From the NCBI RefSeq assembly GCF_018320785.1, contig NC_054865.1, positions 32,612,398-32,676,397 on the forward strand: 64,000 nucleotides of DNA. Direction: 5' to 3'. The position numbers and the translations under genes are program-made. The notes beneath the pieces were generated by a model. The model saw only the letters and a list, made by a program, of their open reading frames with translations. It was not told the origin of the DNA and searched no databases. Positions within the stretch are counted from its first letter, which is position 1, and each line of letters starts with the position of its first letter. Source of the stretch: Cheilinus undulatus. Its lineage: Eukaryota; Chordata; Actinopteri; Labriformes; Labridae. Shown one piece after another: positions 49,901 through 60,702 of this stretch.

Positions 49901-52900
49901 TGTAGGTGTAAAGTTTTTGTAAAATACCGTTGTCCTGCTGCATCGTTTTGAGGGTGGGAAAATTTGGACAGGGAGGAGAAAGTGCATAGTTTTCCCTTAA
50001 ATCCCCTCCTGCTTTAGGCCCTGTTTACACAACATTTTCAGTTGAAAACGCAAAACTTTTGTAGCCTTTTGCCTGTCCATTTATACAAGAACGGCGTTTT
50101 GAATGCCTGAAAACAGAACAATTTGGAAATGGGCTCCAGAGTAAATAGTTTTCAAAACTCCCCCATCTCCATGTAAACAAGGAAAACAACACTTTCTGAA
50201 AACATTTTGGATATTTTGCCCGGTTCAGAACAAAAATTTGCGATGAACCAAGATAGTTTAAAATGTCACTTGGGAAAGTTGCAGCTGTCTGAACTGAACA
50301 GCTCCAATCTGATAATGTTGCCTGTGACTCAGTTCTTCACATCGCAGCAGATGGTTTTTGATTTTGCAAGCAGATAAATGTTAAAAAGGAAACCAAGGTT
50401 TTGTTTGAATGGACTATAAATGCTCTGGAATACATGTTCAAAGTAGAATATTTCAGCAGATAAAGCACACTGTCAGTTTTAGAAATGATTCTGTCTCTTT
50501 TTTTTCTTATTCATGCACACAAACGTCAGACTCTCACCTCTATCGGTTGTAATCACTTGTCCATGAGAAATTCAAGGCTGTGGGAGCTAAATTTGAAAAG
50601 GATTTTTCCGAGCAGATATGCAAGTTATAACAAGACTAAACTTGCAAAGCATTTTTGTGATTATTTGTGCTGTGGAATTTTACTGCTATGCTACAGTGGT
50701 GATGACTAAGGAATCATCCTGCTGATAGTGTGATATTAGACATCAAGATGATAAAGATACAGGAGAAAACCAGTTAATGTGCAATACTGTCCTTCTTGTA
50801 GAGACAGATTTATTGAACAGTAATTTAAGAAATAATTCACGCTAAACTGAGTGACTATGAGAGTATGGAAATAATGAATCAAGTCTTCCAGTCACAGCGA
50901 TCTGAACTCACAAGTTTTTAGAATGTTTCAGAAAAGGCTGTCGCAAGTAGTCGAGAGTTTTGCCTCGTCTCATCAGGAATCTTTGGTCTGGACTTGGATT
51001 GGGCAGTATTCACATTTTGATATTGTCCTACTCTCCCCACATTCTACAGGGGTATACAGGATTACTGCCAGGTGTTTAAAACCAGTGTTGCTGAAGCACT
51101 TGTCAGCATGCAGGCGCAAGCACAGCGAGCAGTGCGTACACCCTTACTGCATTCATACCTTTACCAAAATACTAAGAGTCTAAACAAAAATGTTTATGAG
51201 GCAATGCTTACAGGATGGAAGTGATTTCTAGTTGAAGCATTATTTTTAAACTTAAGTAAAATTACCAACATTTAAATAGAGGATCAAAATAAAGTTTCAC
51301 TCTTTTTTCCTCTCAATCTACAACACATAACAACCTCTCTTTTCTTCCCTCAAATATGAATATTTATAATAAGGACGGTGGTGTAGATGTCCTTATTACC
51401 AGTGAACTGCACATTTTTTTCCTGTTTTCAGTTATCAATTGAATTTTATTAAAAGTCAACAATATTAAACATTCACTGGTACAAGCTTGAAAACAGGAAC
51501 TTTTCTTGTTTTCCAATCCATGATTGACAACTATTTATAGATTTTAGTCGTGCTAGCACCATAAAGTGATTGCTTTGTAAAAAATGACCCAGAGCTATTG
51601 TGAATCAGTTTATATAAAATAATAGGATTTGGGAGAAATATTTCTAGAAGTTGGTAAAGTGTGCAATTGTCTTTGTTACAGATGCTGGTTACTGTGCTGT
51701 GAAACTGGGCATGATGTCCAATCGGTTGCAAAGTGGTGTGAACACTCTACAGGGCTTCAGGGAGGACAAGAGGAACAGAACCACTCCAGGTACATCATGT
51801 TTCTGCACACTTATAAAATCAGACCTCCTCTTGTTGTTTGAGCTGACAAGTTAGATAACGAGCCGTTGATCACACTTTCCATAGTGTCCTACATCAACTA
51901 CGGTCCGTTCACCTCCTACGCTCCCACCTACGACTCCAGCTTCGCCAACATCAGCAAAGAGGAGTCTGACCTGCTTTACATGTCATATGGCGAGGAGTCC
52001 AGCCTGCAGGGCTCAGACAGGTATGTGCAGCAAGACCACAAATGCACTCACAGCTCTGTGGCATTCACACAAAACGTCACTGGAGGCATTCCTGGCTGAT
52101 TACTCTCCAGATGTTTCTCTTTTGCTCCGAGGTCATTCAGCCCAGAGGAGGGGCTGCTGCCGTTGGCTGCAGACTGTGCCTCATCATGACTTCTAATGCT
52201 GTTTCATGTATATAATCCTCCCACTGTACACTCATGACAGCCCTGAGTTACTGCATCTCCTCCAGGAACTCTGCTGATTGACTTTGAAGACTTTGCATGG
52301 TTCATACTTTTAATATCCTGAGTGTGTATCTGGGCCAAACATCTGCAGAGTCAGTTAAATCTTAATCTTAATATTAGTAAGTCCTTTGTAATTGTACTTA
52401 ATTATTGTTAACTTAATTATTTACAGTTGTTACTTAACATTTTCTTACAGCTTTACTAAATTCAATAACTTCTTCAGATTCTTTCAGCCATAGGGTTGCT
52501 ATCTGGTGGGCTTCTTAAGAAACTCTGGGGGGTATACCACAAAGCATTTCAGCATACCCAGGCTTTCTTTAAGTACACTGGCTTGGGTCAACAAAGCCTT
52601 AAGCTGTAGTTGGAGAAAACAGATACCACAAAGCTGGTTAGCAACTTTCTCTGTAAACTCAGGTTTTCTGCTTTAAGCTGTGTGTGTGCTCTCAGAAAAA
52701 GGAGTGTTTAGCGCATCATTGAACACTTATTCTGTTTTTAGGAGGAACACCCACCAGTTGTCTGATTCTGTCAGAATAAAATAATAAAAAATGACAAAGA
52801 GGCTTACAAAAATGTGACTGCAGTTAAACCATGCCTCACTAGGCTTTTCCGGGTTGAGTAGGGACCAGTGGTGCTCAGTGCACCAACCTGTGCTGTTAAT

Positions 52901-55900
52901 GTCTTGTTTTGAATTTAGGACTCTGTTCATTAAAAACAGAACTCCATATGGTGTTTTTACTAAACACTAATCCAACATTTTTGTTTCATGGATGGTTTCA
53001 TTTTTCATGAAGGAGAAAAGCTGTTTATAATGGCCTTTCTGGTTTGTGCTGCAAGCATGACCCAGAAAGACGACTATTAACACCTTTTCTCTGTCATGTA
53101 AATTTCATCCAAAACACTGGTTTATTGTGTACAAAACAATGTCGTTTAATCAAATATTTGATTAAAGTTCATTTAAATTAATCTTTTGAATTAATTTTAT
53201 TCACTAGATTACAGGGTCTATTAATTTCATTATAGTCTGAGTTTTTGTTTAAAACCAGCCGTGTTGAATGTCCTTTACAGCAGTAGTTCTCAACTGGTGG
53301 GTCGGGAAACAAAAGTGGGTCGCAGAGCTGTTTTAGTGGGTCAGGAAGGCATGCCTGAAAAAAAAAAAAAAAAAAATGAAATGAAGTCCATGATGTGTGG
53401 AAGGTCTAAGCAGACAGATACATTTGGTTTTACTCTGTTTTTCCATGGTAATGAGTATATTTCAAGATCTTAACTTAATTAACTCCTTTTCTGGGGGAAA
53501 CAAAACTGTTTTTTTCATGTTAAAGTTCTTGTTGGTCAAGATGTCAAGAAATCAACCACAAAAAAAAAAAAAAAAAATACAGTGTATTCAGGCATGTCAG
53601 TTAAGGGTTTTATCAATGGCACATTTGTCCTGTCTCTTCAGTCACACAGTGCTGTGAAAAAGTATTTGCCCCCTTTCTGATTCCTGATTTTTTTCTGTGT
53701 ATTTATCACACGTAAATGTTTCAGATCATCAAACCAATTTTAAAGACCACCCTAGTGAATACAAAATGCAGTTTTTAAGTAATTATTTATTTCTTAAGGG
53801 GAAAAAAGTCTAAACTTATCTCTAGGGCTGCAGTAATAGATTCTTTTTGTAATCGAGTACTCTATCGATTCTTCTGGCGATTAATCGAGTACTCTAAAAA
53901 GAAATATTGCATTTTTTTTATCAGTCACTTTTGCTTTTTCAAGAGAAGTAGTACTTGACAAATGAGAAAAGCGGCTGGGTCCCTTAAAATGAACTACCTC
54001 TTTATTAAAAATTGGTATTAACAGGTTCTCTAAAAATATTTAACAAATTGCAACCAAGTTCTGATGACAATTTACATTTCTTGAAGTTACAAAGAAAAGA
54101 AGTTAAATAATTACATTAGATTATGCCATATTTAGGGTTTTAGGGATCCTCACATTATAGCAAGAATAAAGTTTTATGATTCACACAGTGGCCTGATGAT
54201 GTCTGAAAGGGGAACCTTTAGATTACAGGAATATGGTCTATTTTTTCAAAGAGACAGACAGACGGACCCAAAAAGAGAAATAAAAGTGGGAATTTTACTC
54301 AAAACAAATGAGTAACAATAGTGCTGACACCCTCCAGGGTTTGTCAGTTAGTTGATCAATCAGCTGTCATCCATCTAAAAGAGAGAGAAGTGTGAAGCAG
54401 TGGGCGATTAAGTAGATAGAGAGAAAGAGAGAGTGTCAGTTGTTGCAAACCAGACAGTGAAGGAGAAAAATAAGATGTTATTTTCTGATTGTCTCATAGC
54501 AGTTATGCTCTGAAGAACTTGGACACTCATTGACAACTCATATATATATATAAAGTAAAGTAGTAGGATTTCATTACAGACAGGAGAAAGACAGACATTT
54601 CAATTTCTGGTCCCTAAAAGTTTTTTTTTTACATCCCAACCTGTGGATTTTTTTTCTCCAGTTCCCCTCAACAAATACAAGCTGCATGCTGTCTGGGCAG
54701 TAATTATATATTGCGATATTATATTACACAGGATGAAACAAGTGGGTCCTATAACTTGTTGTCATTATAAAACCAGACAAACGTTATCTGAAAGTTACAT
54801 TGTATATGATTAAAAAGTTATTGTGCAATAATCAATACAAAATCTGACAGACGATTTTAAGCCAACTGAGTAGCACGTCAGTTACCATGGTGATGGAGCC
54901 AGATTTAAGAGAGCCAGCCTCATGACACTGAAACCTTTGAGTTTAGGTTCAACAGATGAGGCTTATCCTCTAATCTCGCTCTATGGTACACCCCCCAGAT
55001 CTCTGTGTTTTGAATGATTGTGGTGAAAACATTTCTCATGACTCTGTGGTAACAGCTGTACTCTGTCTAAGCCTTTATTTCTCTTTATGTGAAACATGCT
55101 ATATGGTTTAAATACTGTTCATAGCAGGTCTTTGGCAGGCTCAGTTAGGGTAGGAGTTTGCAGGAGGATAACTTTTTTCTTCACTGTCAGCAGAGTCAAC
55201 AGCTACTTCACATTATTCTTGGCTGAGGGAGTGATGTTAATTTTCACCCTGCTGCTGTTAAGGAAACATGAACCTTTAATGTTGTGTATGTGTGTTTGGC
55301 AGCCTGTCGGAGTTTTTGGCCAAATCAGACGAGTACATTTTCAAACTGGCAGATAATATCTTGGATGCGATGACAAATGGAGAGCATTCAAAAACCCTGA
55401 AGGAGACGGAGAATGTAAGCACCTAATATGAGATCTGGACTGATCCAGGTTCAGGCTAACGGCTCAGAATACAGCCTAAAAGAGTTTTCACTGAGTGATT
55501 GTTGTTTCTTTGCCTGTTCAGCAGGTGGAGGAGGATACAAATGCACAAGAGGAGAAGGATGACACAGAGGTGAGTGAATGCTGAAATCTGGAGCTTATTC
55601 CCACCAAAAAGCTGTCCTCTGTGATTAACAGCATCCACGCCTCTCTTGAGTAGCTCTAATGAAACAAACATTTTACATAATGTGATGTAAGGACGTGGAG
55701 CTCCTGCTGCTCAGCTCATGTTTTTGTATTTTGCCTCGTGTGTGGATGCTTCATTTTACTTTGACGTTTTAGATGACCTCTGCAGATGGTTACTGCATCA
55801 ACCAGCTGTGTCAACATAGCAGAGGCCTGCCTTCAGCCATGATCCATCCACACATGGAAAGAACATTTCCCTTTAAAAAACAGCCGTGCCACTCATTCAC

Positions 55901-57833
55901 TGCTCGCTGTTGAAGAATTTGGAGAGGCCCATGTTTTCTTCCAGCACTCGCTGGCTGCCAAGGAGCTGAATTGCTCCTCAGAGCAGCGCAGGAAACCAAG
56001 GAACATCCCCCCCTCCATTGCACACAGCAGCCTTCTGTACTGCCCGATTGCTGTTCTTGGCTGCTCTCCAGTTTACTCTCATCCCCTGCCCGGGTGTTGC
56101 AGCTTTTCATTAGGGTTTGATTATATCGGAATGAGGTAGCAGCGTGACTAAAGAAGCATCAAAAGGCCTGGATGTTCCCTTGAAGCGTCAGCTGTCTGTT
56201 GTGGAATGTTTTTTTTAAGTCTGACTCAACATGTTGCCCCCTCTCCTTTGTGTCTTGTAGGTAGCTGAACCCGAAGCACCCATCAGTAACAGGCTCGACT
56301 TCCTGCACTTCGCTGCAAGCCTGCAGGAGGCTGAGAAGCTTTCTGGGGGTAAAACTTTTCTTTTAGTACTTTTTACATAAACCTTTCATTTTCATAATTA
56401 ATCAGAAAAACTGCAGCAATTAAAATCATTTCAAACACAGAATTAATCTCTTTTAAAGCCGTTAAAGAATTTATGTTTTATAATTTCCCACCAACTTGTA
56501 AACATAGTCATCTACTAATAAATAATAGTCATTAATTAATGACAACCCACTCTTATTGAGGCCATGAATATGAAATGCCTAACAGGAAACAGCCTGGTCA
56601 GGCCTGAATGCGTGAACAAAGAAATTCATAATTACCCTCTTAATGCTGTTTTGCCATTTAGGTTATTCAAACAACAAAAAAGCAGCTCTCATCTAAAGCA
56701 GCTGATAGATTTTTTTTTCTTTCCATTTAGCGTCCCATTATGTTTCCTCTTAGATCTTTCTAACAGCCCATCAGAGTTGTTTCTCTCCCTCTGCTCTCTC
56801 AGCACTCAGACGTTAATGTAACAGTGGAAAAGAAAGGACATGTTGTGTTCAACACTGAGGACAGGTGGGGTTACTGACCAGGTAACACGAGGAACTCAAA
56901 GAAAAAAAGCAATAACTGAATGTGTGTCGTCTTTCTTCTCCCCTCCGTCCGTCACAGAGGCCCTGCACTTCCAGCAGAAACTGGATGAGACTACAAAGCT
57001 CCTGCGAGACCTGCAGGAAGCTCAGCGGGAGCGCCTGAGCACCAAGCAGCCGCCGAACATGATCTGCCTACTCGCCCCGACAGCCAAGGAGCTGGAGCTG
57101 GGTAAGAGCCTCTGATAGACCTTTTTGTTCTTTATTATAACAACTGCCACCACCACTGTTGCCTTCTAACACTTCAATTAGCTCTTCACCATCCTGCACA
57201 AATGTTTGTGTTTTAGCTTAGATTTTTTATTTAAATTGCCACTTAGTGCCGGTGTGACTTTTCAAATCAAATAATAGAGCTGGCTATCTTTACTACTGAT
57301 TAGGTAAATATTTAGCTAAAATTATTTCCTGGTTAGTGTAGCTTATTGTGGATACAGGAAGTGCACACAGGTGGGCTGCTATCATAATTACATCATTGGA
57401 CAGGCTTATTACACCTGACATCATCAAACAGAGGCAAAATTAATTTGGGGGATGTCAGAGCATTTTCATGACTTTACAATCCTGTAGAAAAATCCAAACT
57501 ACTATTTTCTCTTGTTTCTTTTCCATCTCTCTGTCTACAGCTGAAAAGGTGACAGGAAACCTGGCTGAGTTAACAGGTCAGGTGGCCCCGTGTGATGTCA
57601 GCAGTGTGTATGGCATCAGGAGAGCCATGGGCGTCGCTTTACCTCCAGAACCACCTGAGCCATTCATTGACCTCACAACTGGTAACAACTGTACTAAAAA
57701 TATTGGCACCCATGCTGTTTTTACCTCTGTTATCTTAATAAAACACTTTCAAGATGTTGCACATCTAATTTATTCTCTCTGTGTTTCAGTTCAGGAGATG
57801 GTTGAACCAATGGAGACCTTTTCCAGCTGTTAG
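40872..57833 (+). CDS. brd7: brd7, bromodomain-containing protein 7 (17 coding exons, 611 residues)
   Basis: BRD7 is a nuclear acetyl-lysine reader and a subunit of the PBAF form of SWI/SNF. Joined exons: 40872-40920, 41578-41771, 41860-41953, 42036-42093, 42185-42329, 43971-44081, 46595-46767, 49032-49146, 49489-49564, 51682-51789, 51885-52020, 55303-55414, 55522-55569, 56261-56348, 56958-57101, 57541-57681, 57790-57833. All introns are GT-AG and all phases agree, giving 1836 nt. The start encodes MGKKHKKHKS, as in vertebrate BRD7. A Lys-rich nuclear-localisation stretch (about residues 52-70) precedes the bromodomain (about 117-217), which has FPVTDLIAPGY in the ZA loop and the acetyl-lysine-binding Asn at 194 (AMIYNKPE). 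The BRD7/9-specific DUF3512 region (about 270-500) and a helical C-terminal segment with QKLDETTKLLRDLQEAQ follow. Human BRD7 is 651 residues. BRD9 is less likely because PLQEALNQL, KDPSAFFSF, the tail and synteny all fit BRD7. Confidence 0.96.
41578..41771 (+). CDS. brd7: brd7 exon 2 (residues 17-81)
   Basis: Begins after TCTGTAG with DYGERPLKLVLKV, matching the conserved BRD7 block, and carries the Lys-rich stretch. The donor at 41772 gives an 88-bp intron. A later GT at 41826 would leave only 34 bp and is rejected. Confidence 0.9.
41860..41953 (+). CDS. brd7: brd7 exon 3 (residues 82-112)
   Basis: Encodes MTKKKKGHDADGDDDQD and SELDKLE; phase 0 to phase 1. This acidic/basic linker is poorly conserved, so the acceptor choice rests mainly on phase. 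Confidence 0.85.
42036..42093 (+). CDS. brd7: brd7 exon 4 (residues 113-131), start of bromodomain
   Basis: Encodes EKEQTPLQEALNQLIRQLQ, the opening helix of the bromodomain; introns on both sides are only ~82-91 bp. Confidence 0.95.
42185..42329 (+). CDS. brd7: brd7 exon 5 (residues 132-180), bromodomain ZA loop
   Basis: Encodes RKDPSAFFSFPVTDLIAPGY and KRPMDFSTMKEKV, the most BRD7-like part of the window. Confidence 0.97.
42330..43970. other. brd7 intron 5 content
   Basis: Contains the SINE at 42953-43131 and, at 43138-43222, a fragment of a common fish repeat ('tttaaccaggattcatttcccattgag...'). No other feature is seen. Confidence 0.6.
42953..43131 (-). repeat. tRNA-derived SINE, copy 2
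   Basis: Aligns along its whole length to copy 1 at 29576-29750, in the same orientation. The B-box-like 'gggtttgaatcc' is readable on the - strand. Confidence 0.8.
43971..44081 (+). CDS. brd7: brd7 exon 6 (residues 181-217), bromodomain BC loop
   Basis: Encodes VDFKIMCENAMIYNKPET then HKAARKLLHSGMKILSQ. Asn194 in IYNKPE is the conserved acetyl-lysine contact. Confidence 0.97.
44082..46594. other. brd7 intron 6 content
   Basis: AT-rich. A MITE terminus 'tagggtttgatatcatttgg' lies at about 45131, related in inverted orientation to 39930-39975. The third SINE copy lies at 46353-46539. Confidence 0.5.
46353..46539 (+). repeat. tRNA-derived SINE, copy 3
   Basis: Opposite orientation to copies 1 and 2. 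The head 'ggtagcctggtggttatgtgc' and the tail 'caaataaaaggcataaata' fit the same family; this copy is more diverged. Confidence 0.7.
46595..46767 (+). CDS. brd7: brd7 exon 7 (residues 218-274)
   Basis: Opens with ERLESLKQSIEFMSGL, as in BRD7, then a Ser/Thr/Glu-rich linker. The donor adjoins a dispersed repeat that begins only a few bases into the intron. Confidence 0.95.
46775..48150 (+). repeat. Common fish dispersed repeat, split by a hAT element
   Basis: The stretch begins 'caatcaattcttatttgtatagcaacaattcataac' and contains 'gagcagaaccagactcatg' and 'aaagttttaagcctactctta', landmarks of an abundant fish repeat. It resumes after the insertion at 47141-47679 with 'ggctgatagaaaac' and 'gcattagcagctaggatgataat'. 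It starts about 7 bp after the exon 7 splice donor. Confidence 0.75.
47141..47679. mobile_element. hAT-type MITE nested in the dispersed repeat
   Basis: Ends TAGGGCTGTCAAGATTAATC and, reverse-complemented, TAGGGCAGTCAAATGATTAA. The 8-bp flanks are ATATGAAT (47133-47140) and ACATGAAT (47680-47687), one mismatch. 539 bp, no coding frame. Confidence 0.85.
48151..49031. other. Rest of brd7 intron 7
   Basis: Nothing recognised. Confidence 0.4.
49032..49146 (+). CDS. brd7: brd7 exon 8 (residues 275-313)
   Basis: Encodes a charged helix, then VIEESGGKLSNRMLQCD, corresponding to the VKESGGKL region of BRD7. Confidence 0.93.
49489..49564 (+). CDS. brd7: brd7 exon 9 (residues 314-338)
   Basis: Encodes LEFARRKSDGSTTLAILNPA and DPSVG, matching the conserved FERRKxDGTTTL block. 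Confidence 0.95.
49565..51681. other. brd7 intron 9 content
   Basis: A hAT MITE terminus, 'taggccctgtttacacaaca' then TTTTCAGTTGAAAACG, lies at about 50014-50050; its right end was not found. The unclassified repeat copy 2 follows at 50437-51010. Confidence 0.55.
50437..51010 (+). repeat. Unclassified dispersed repeat, copy 2 (see 2496-3115)
   Basis: Direct-orientation relative of 2496-3115, aligned by many shared words of 9-18 bases with small gaps. No terminal inverted repeat, coding frame or tail was identified. Confidence 0.7.
51682..51789 (+). CDS. brd7: brd7 exon 10 (residues 339-374)
   Basis: Encodes DAGYCAVKLGMMSNRLQSG and LQGFREDKRN, a highly conserved BRD7/BRD9 segment. Confidence 0.96.
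51885..52020 (+). CDS. brd7: brd7 exon 11 (residues 375-419)
   Basis: Encodes YINYGPFTSYAPTYDSSFAN and LLYMSYGEESS; the intron before it is 95 bp. Confidence 0.96.
52021..55302. other. brd7 intron 11 content
   Basis: Contains, left to right, a Harbinger-like piece starting 'ggggggtataccacaaagca' (about 52527-52960), a hAT end 'cagtagttctcaactgg' at 53281, A runs at 53359-53376 and 53561-53577, a Tc1 left end at 53647-53815, and a hAT MITE end 'tagggctgcagtaat' at 53824. The remainder is AT-rich with nothing recognised. Confidence 0.55.
53647..53815 (+). mobile_element. Tc1-like element, left end only
   Basis: 'cacagtgctgtgaaaaagtatttgccccctttctgattcctgatttttt' followed by 'aaatgtttcagatcatcaaac' matches the terminal repeat of a common fish Tc1 element. 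No transposase or right end is present. Confidence 0.75.
55303..55414 (+). CDS. brd7: brd7 exon 12 (residues 420-457)
   Basis: Encodes SLSEFLAKSDEYIFKLADN and ILDAMTNGEHSKTL, matching the DSLLDVLTKGGHSRTL part of BRD7. Confidence 0.93.
55522..55569 (+). CDS. brd7: brd7 exon 13 (residues 458-473)
   Basis: Short acidic exon (QVEEDTNAQEEKDDTE). The acceptor is a CAGCAG tandem, so the first Gln may be optional. Confidence 0.85.
55570..56260. other. brd7 intron 13
   Basis: No repeat recognised. The segment 55780-56110 is GC-richer; the - strand frame there is not supported as a gene. Confidence 0.4.
56261..56348 (+). CDS. brd7: brd7 exon 14 (residues 474-502)
   Basis: Encodes VAEPEAPISNRLDFLHFAAS and LQEAEKLSG; weakly conserved, supported by phase and splice sites. 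Confidence 0.87.
56349..56957. other. brd7 intron 14
   Basis: Nothing recognised beyond splice signals. Confidence 0.4.
56958..57101 (+). CDS. brd7: brd7 exon 15 (residues 503-550)
   Basis: Encodes QQKLDETTKLLRDLQEAQ and PPNMICLLAP, nearly identical to the conserved C-terminal coiled region of BRD7. Confidence 0.96.
57541..57681 (+). CDS. brd7: brd7 exon 16 (residues 551-597)
   Basis: Encodes AEKVTGNLAELTGQVAP and YGIRRAMGV, matching AEQVTNNLKEL and YGVRKAMGI of BRD7. Confidence 0.95.
57790..57833 (+). CDS. brd7: brd7 exon 17 (residues 598-611 and stop)
   Basis: Encodes VQEMVEPMETFSSC, then TAG at 57831-57833. Confidence 0.88.
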
Positions 57834-57940
57834 GATACAGCTCCAGTCATCACTGTGTAATCAAATTCCACATTTCCATTTTCATAAGTTGATAATTGTA
57901 GAAAAAGGTGCTCTTTGTGTCATTTGTATGTATTTCATTT

Positions 57941-57946
57941 AATAAA
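57941..57946 (+). terminator. brd7: brd7 polyadenylation signal
   Basis: AATAAA, 108 bases after the stop codon, giving a very short 3' UTR of about 130 bases. Confidence 0.85.
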
Positions 57947-58006
57947 CTTCTTTTCTATAAACAATGGCTGTTATGAAATAATGGAGACTTCAGACTTAGG
58001 AAAACA

Positions 58007-58012
58007 TTTATT
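58007..58012 (-). terminator. adcy7: adcy7 polyadenylation signal (candidate)
   Basis: AATAAA on the - strand (TTTATT on the + strand), ~900 bases after the adcy7 stop. It faces the brd7 signal across about 60 bases. A second candidate lies at about 58046-58051. Confidence 0.6.
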
Positions 58013-58911
58013 ACATTCTGTAACTGTACAAAAGTAAATGCCGCTTTTATTCACATAGAGGCCAATACTTAATTATTATTAATAAGTAACAACACTGAGA
58101 GAAACATGGTGGTCTCATAAAGATAAGGCCATTAGGTCAGACAGGTCAAGTTTTCAGAGACGGATCAGGATGAGTGTGAGCTGAGTTCAGAGAAAAGTTC
58201 ACAGCAGGCAGGTTGTTAGGTCACACAGACAACGACAGCATCACAGCTTTCCCTCTTCGCAGCAGAAATGCAGACAAGCAGCAGCACTTTAACAACTGAC
58301 GTACAGCACATGGATTTTGACATTTGTCTATTTTCTCCTGAAAAGCAGCAAATATATTGTCATAAATGTAATCTGAAATAGTTCTCTCTGACTTAAAGAC
58401 AAGTGGGCCTCCAGTTACTGAGTGGCCAGTTGTCCATGAATGGCTTTCTGTTATGTAAGAATCTCTGAAAAGGCATGAACAAGTCCTCCTACATGTCTCT
58501 ATAATGCTCATTACACAGTAACAGAGCAGTGGGTCCAGACTTGAGTGTAAATGATCTAAACACGATCCATCCTTTAAAGAGCACAGAGGTCTTCAAAAAT
58601 CCCACAGCTCTATTTGGCATTAGTACAACACACATCAACTACTGAGAAACATCTAAGTTAAAGACAAAAGTAAGAAAGTGGCTGAGCACTGGACGTAAAC
58701 GTGTTTATGAATAGAAAAAGATGATTGTACGTTCAGACATTCCCTCCACCAGCCTGAGCTGTCTGATGGCTCCATGGTTGAAGGTGGTGCTTCACTGCGA
58801 CATCACAGGAGCGCAGCTGTATGAGTCACGTTGTGCTGTCCATGAGTGTTAAAACTCTTGGCCTGTTTACACGAGTCTGTTTCCAGTTCTGTTTTCTACA
58901 GCAGCCTGACC
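58013..58911 (-). other. adcy7: Probable adcy7 3' UTR
   Basis: Sequence between the adcy7 stop codon and its candidate polyadenylation signal. No repeat is recognised. Short frames here are not supported as genes. Confidence 0.6.
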
Positions 58912-59058
58912 TCAGCTCAGCCCCATGCTCTGCTGCTTGCTCATGTCCGTACACACAAAGAAGGTTTTCAGCTCCCCTTTACCCTTCACGCTGATAAATC
59001 CACGACACTCACAGGAGTAGCCCAGCTTTTGTAGGACATCAGATGTTTCATCCGTAAC
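58912..59058 (-). CDS. adcy7: adcy7 last coding exon
   Basis: Starts in phase 0 after a TTTCCAG acceptor (on the - strand) and ends with TGA at 58914-58912. Encodes the final 48 residues. Confidence 0.92.
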   Translation of the reverse strand, partial: VTDETSDVLQKLGYSCECRGFISVKGKGELKTFFVCTDMSKQQSMGLS

Positions 59059-60654
59059 CTGGAAAACACAGAGGGCATGACTACAGCGACTTAAATGTCT
59101 GATTTAGCACATCTGGGAAGTTCCCTGCAGCTACATTAACTGACAGAGGGTTAGGACAGAGCATGAATCACTTATCCACACTACATCTAAAAACACTGAA
59201 TAGAGTGGAAAATTTCATTTTTCCATGATATAATCTCAAAAGTGAAACTTTCATATATTCTGCATTAGTTACACTTGAAGTGAATTATTTCAAGCTTTAT
59301 GTTTTCAGTCTTGAAGATTTAAAACTTACTGCTCATGTAACTCAAAAATCAAGTTTCACAAAACATTAGACTATTACATCTTACCAATCAAAAAGCATTT
59401 TAAATACAGAGTTGTCAACCTTGGCTGAGTTGACACTAGGCTTCACTATAAAGACATTAGAAGCATCGTTGACCAACAGCAGCAGAGGACATGGCATCCT
59501 AAATTGTCTCTACCTAACGCTCCACATCTATTCCTCCTTAGCCCAGGTAGGATGCTTATGACTTCTGTGATCCAGGAGTAGCTCCACACTAGGAACATAA
59601 CACTTGTAGTCCATTTCTTGCACCCGTCTGTGTGTGGGGACTCGTGATCCACTGACTCCAGCCTCAGTCAGCTCTTTGAGAAGCTCCCCTAAGTTCCTGA
59701 ATCTGCTTTGTTTGAGCTCATCCCTGTTGCTTATGCACCTTTCCTTACCACACTTTTCTCTTCCAGTCAACTTTCCATGAATATGTTTTGATTAGGGATG
59801 GGACCGATCCGATCCGATATTGGTATCGGGTCCGATATGGACGTAATTAATAGATCGGATATCTGACTGACGGCGCCGATCCAAGAGACCGATCCAAATC
59901 CATCCTACAGTTTGCCGTAGACATGAACGCACCGCAGTCTAACACCAGGCGGTCTGTGTGTAACTGAGCAGGTATTAATTAGGATGTTCTTAGCGGGGTA
60001 ATTACCTAATCGATTAAACGTAAATCTATATTTAGAATAGTCAAAACTAGTCTAAAGATGAGAGAACACACAAAAAAAGCGTGTGTGACGTTAGCCTGAT
60101 AACTGGCGGCGCTAGCATTGAAAGCTAGCGCTGCCCGCCTTCGTTCCTCTTTGCAGATTGATATCCTGCTTTGATATTTGGCCTCTTTTCACTTCGGGTG
60201 AGTAGTCATACTTGAGCTTAACCCTCGACAGCCCACATACCACTTTATTTCCATTTACTACTTTGGAAAACTGTCATACCGCAGTCTTCCTACTATACCC
60301 TAACAGATTAGCTGTTAGCCGTTAGCCACCGCCGTCCTTCCCATTATTTATATCCGGTGAAGGGTCAGAGAGGAAGGCTGCGGCCATTAACTGAAGCTAC
60401 AGCAGTCTCTAGTGGCGGGGGGTTCATTAAAGAGCATTATAGACAGAGATTTATAACTTACACTCAGTTGTTGTTTTTTTTGGATAATGCTGATATTTAT
60501 TTTTTAGTAGTAGTTCAAATAAATTTGTTTGGAATACATTTAAATTCAATTCATTTTTGTATTTTTTTTGCTTTTTAACAAGAGGAGCTGGGCGGTTTAC
60601 TACAGCCTCATGGAACCTCACATTATATCAACAACGATAATTGTAAAAAAAAAA

Positions 60655-60702
<48 letters not shown>

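Noticed and set aside
40872..57833. Calling the gene brd9
   Set aside because: BRD9 shares the MGKKHKKHK start and the bromodomain, but the text around the bromodomain, the C-terminus and the adcy7 neighbour all favour BRD7.
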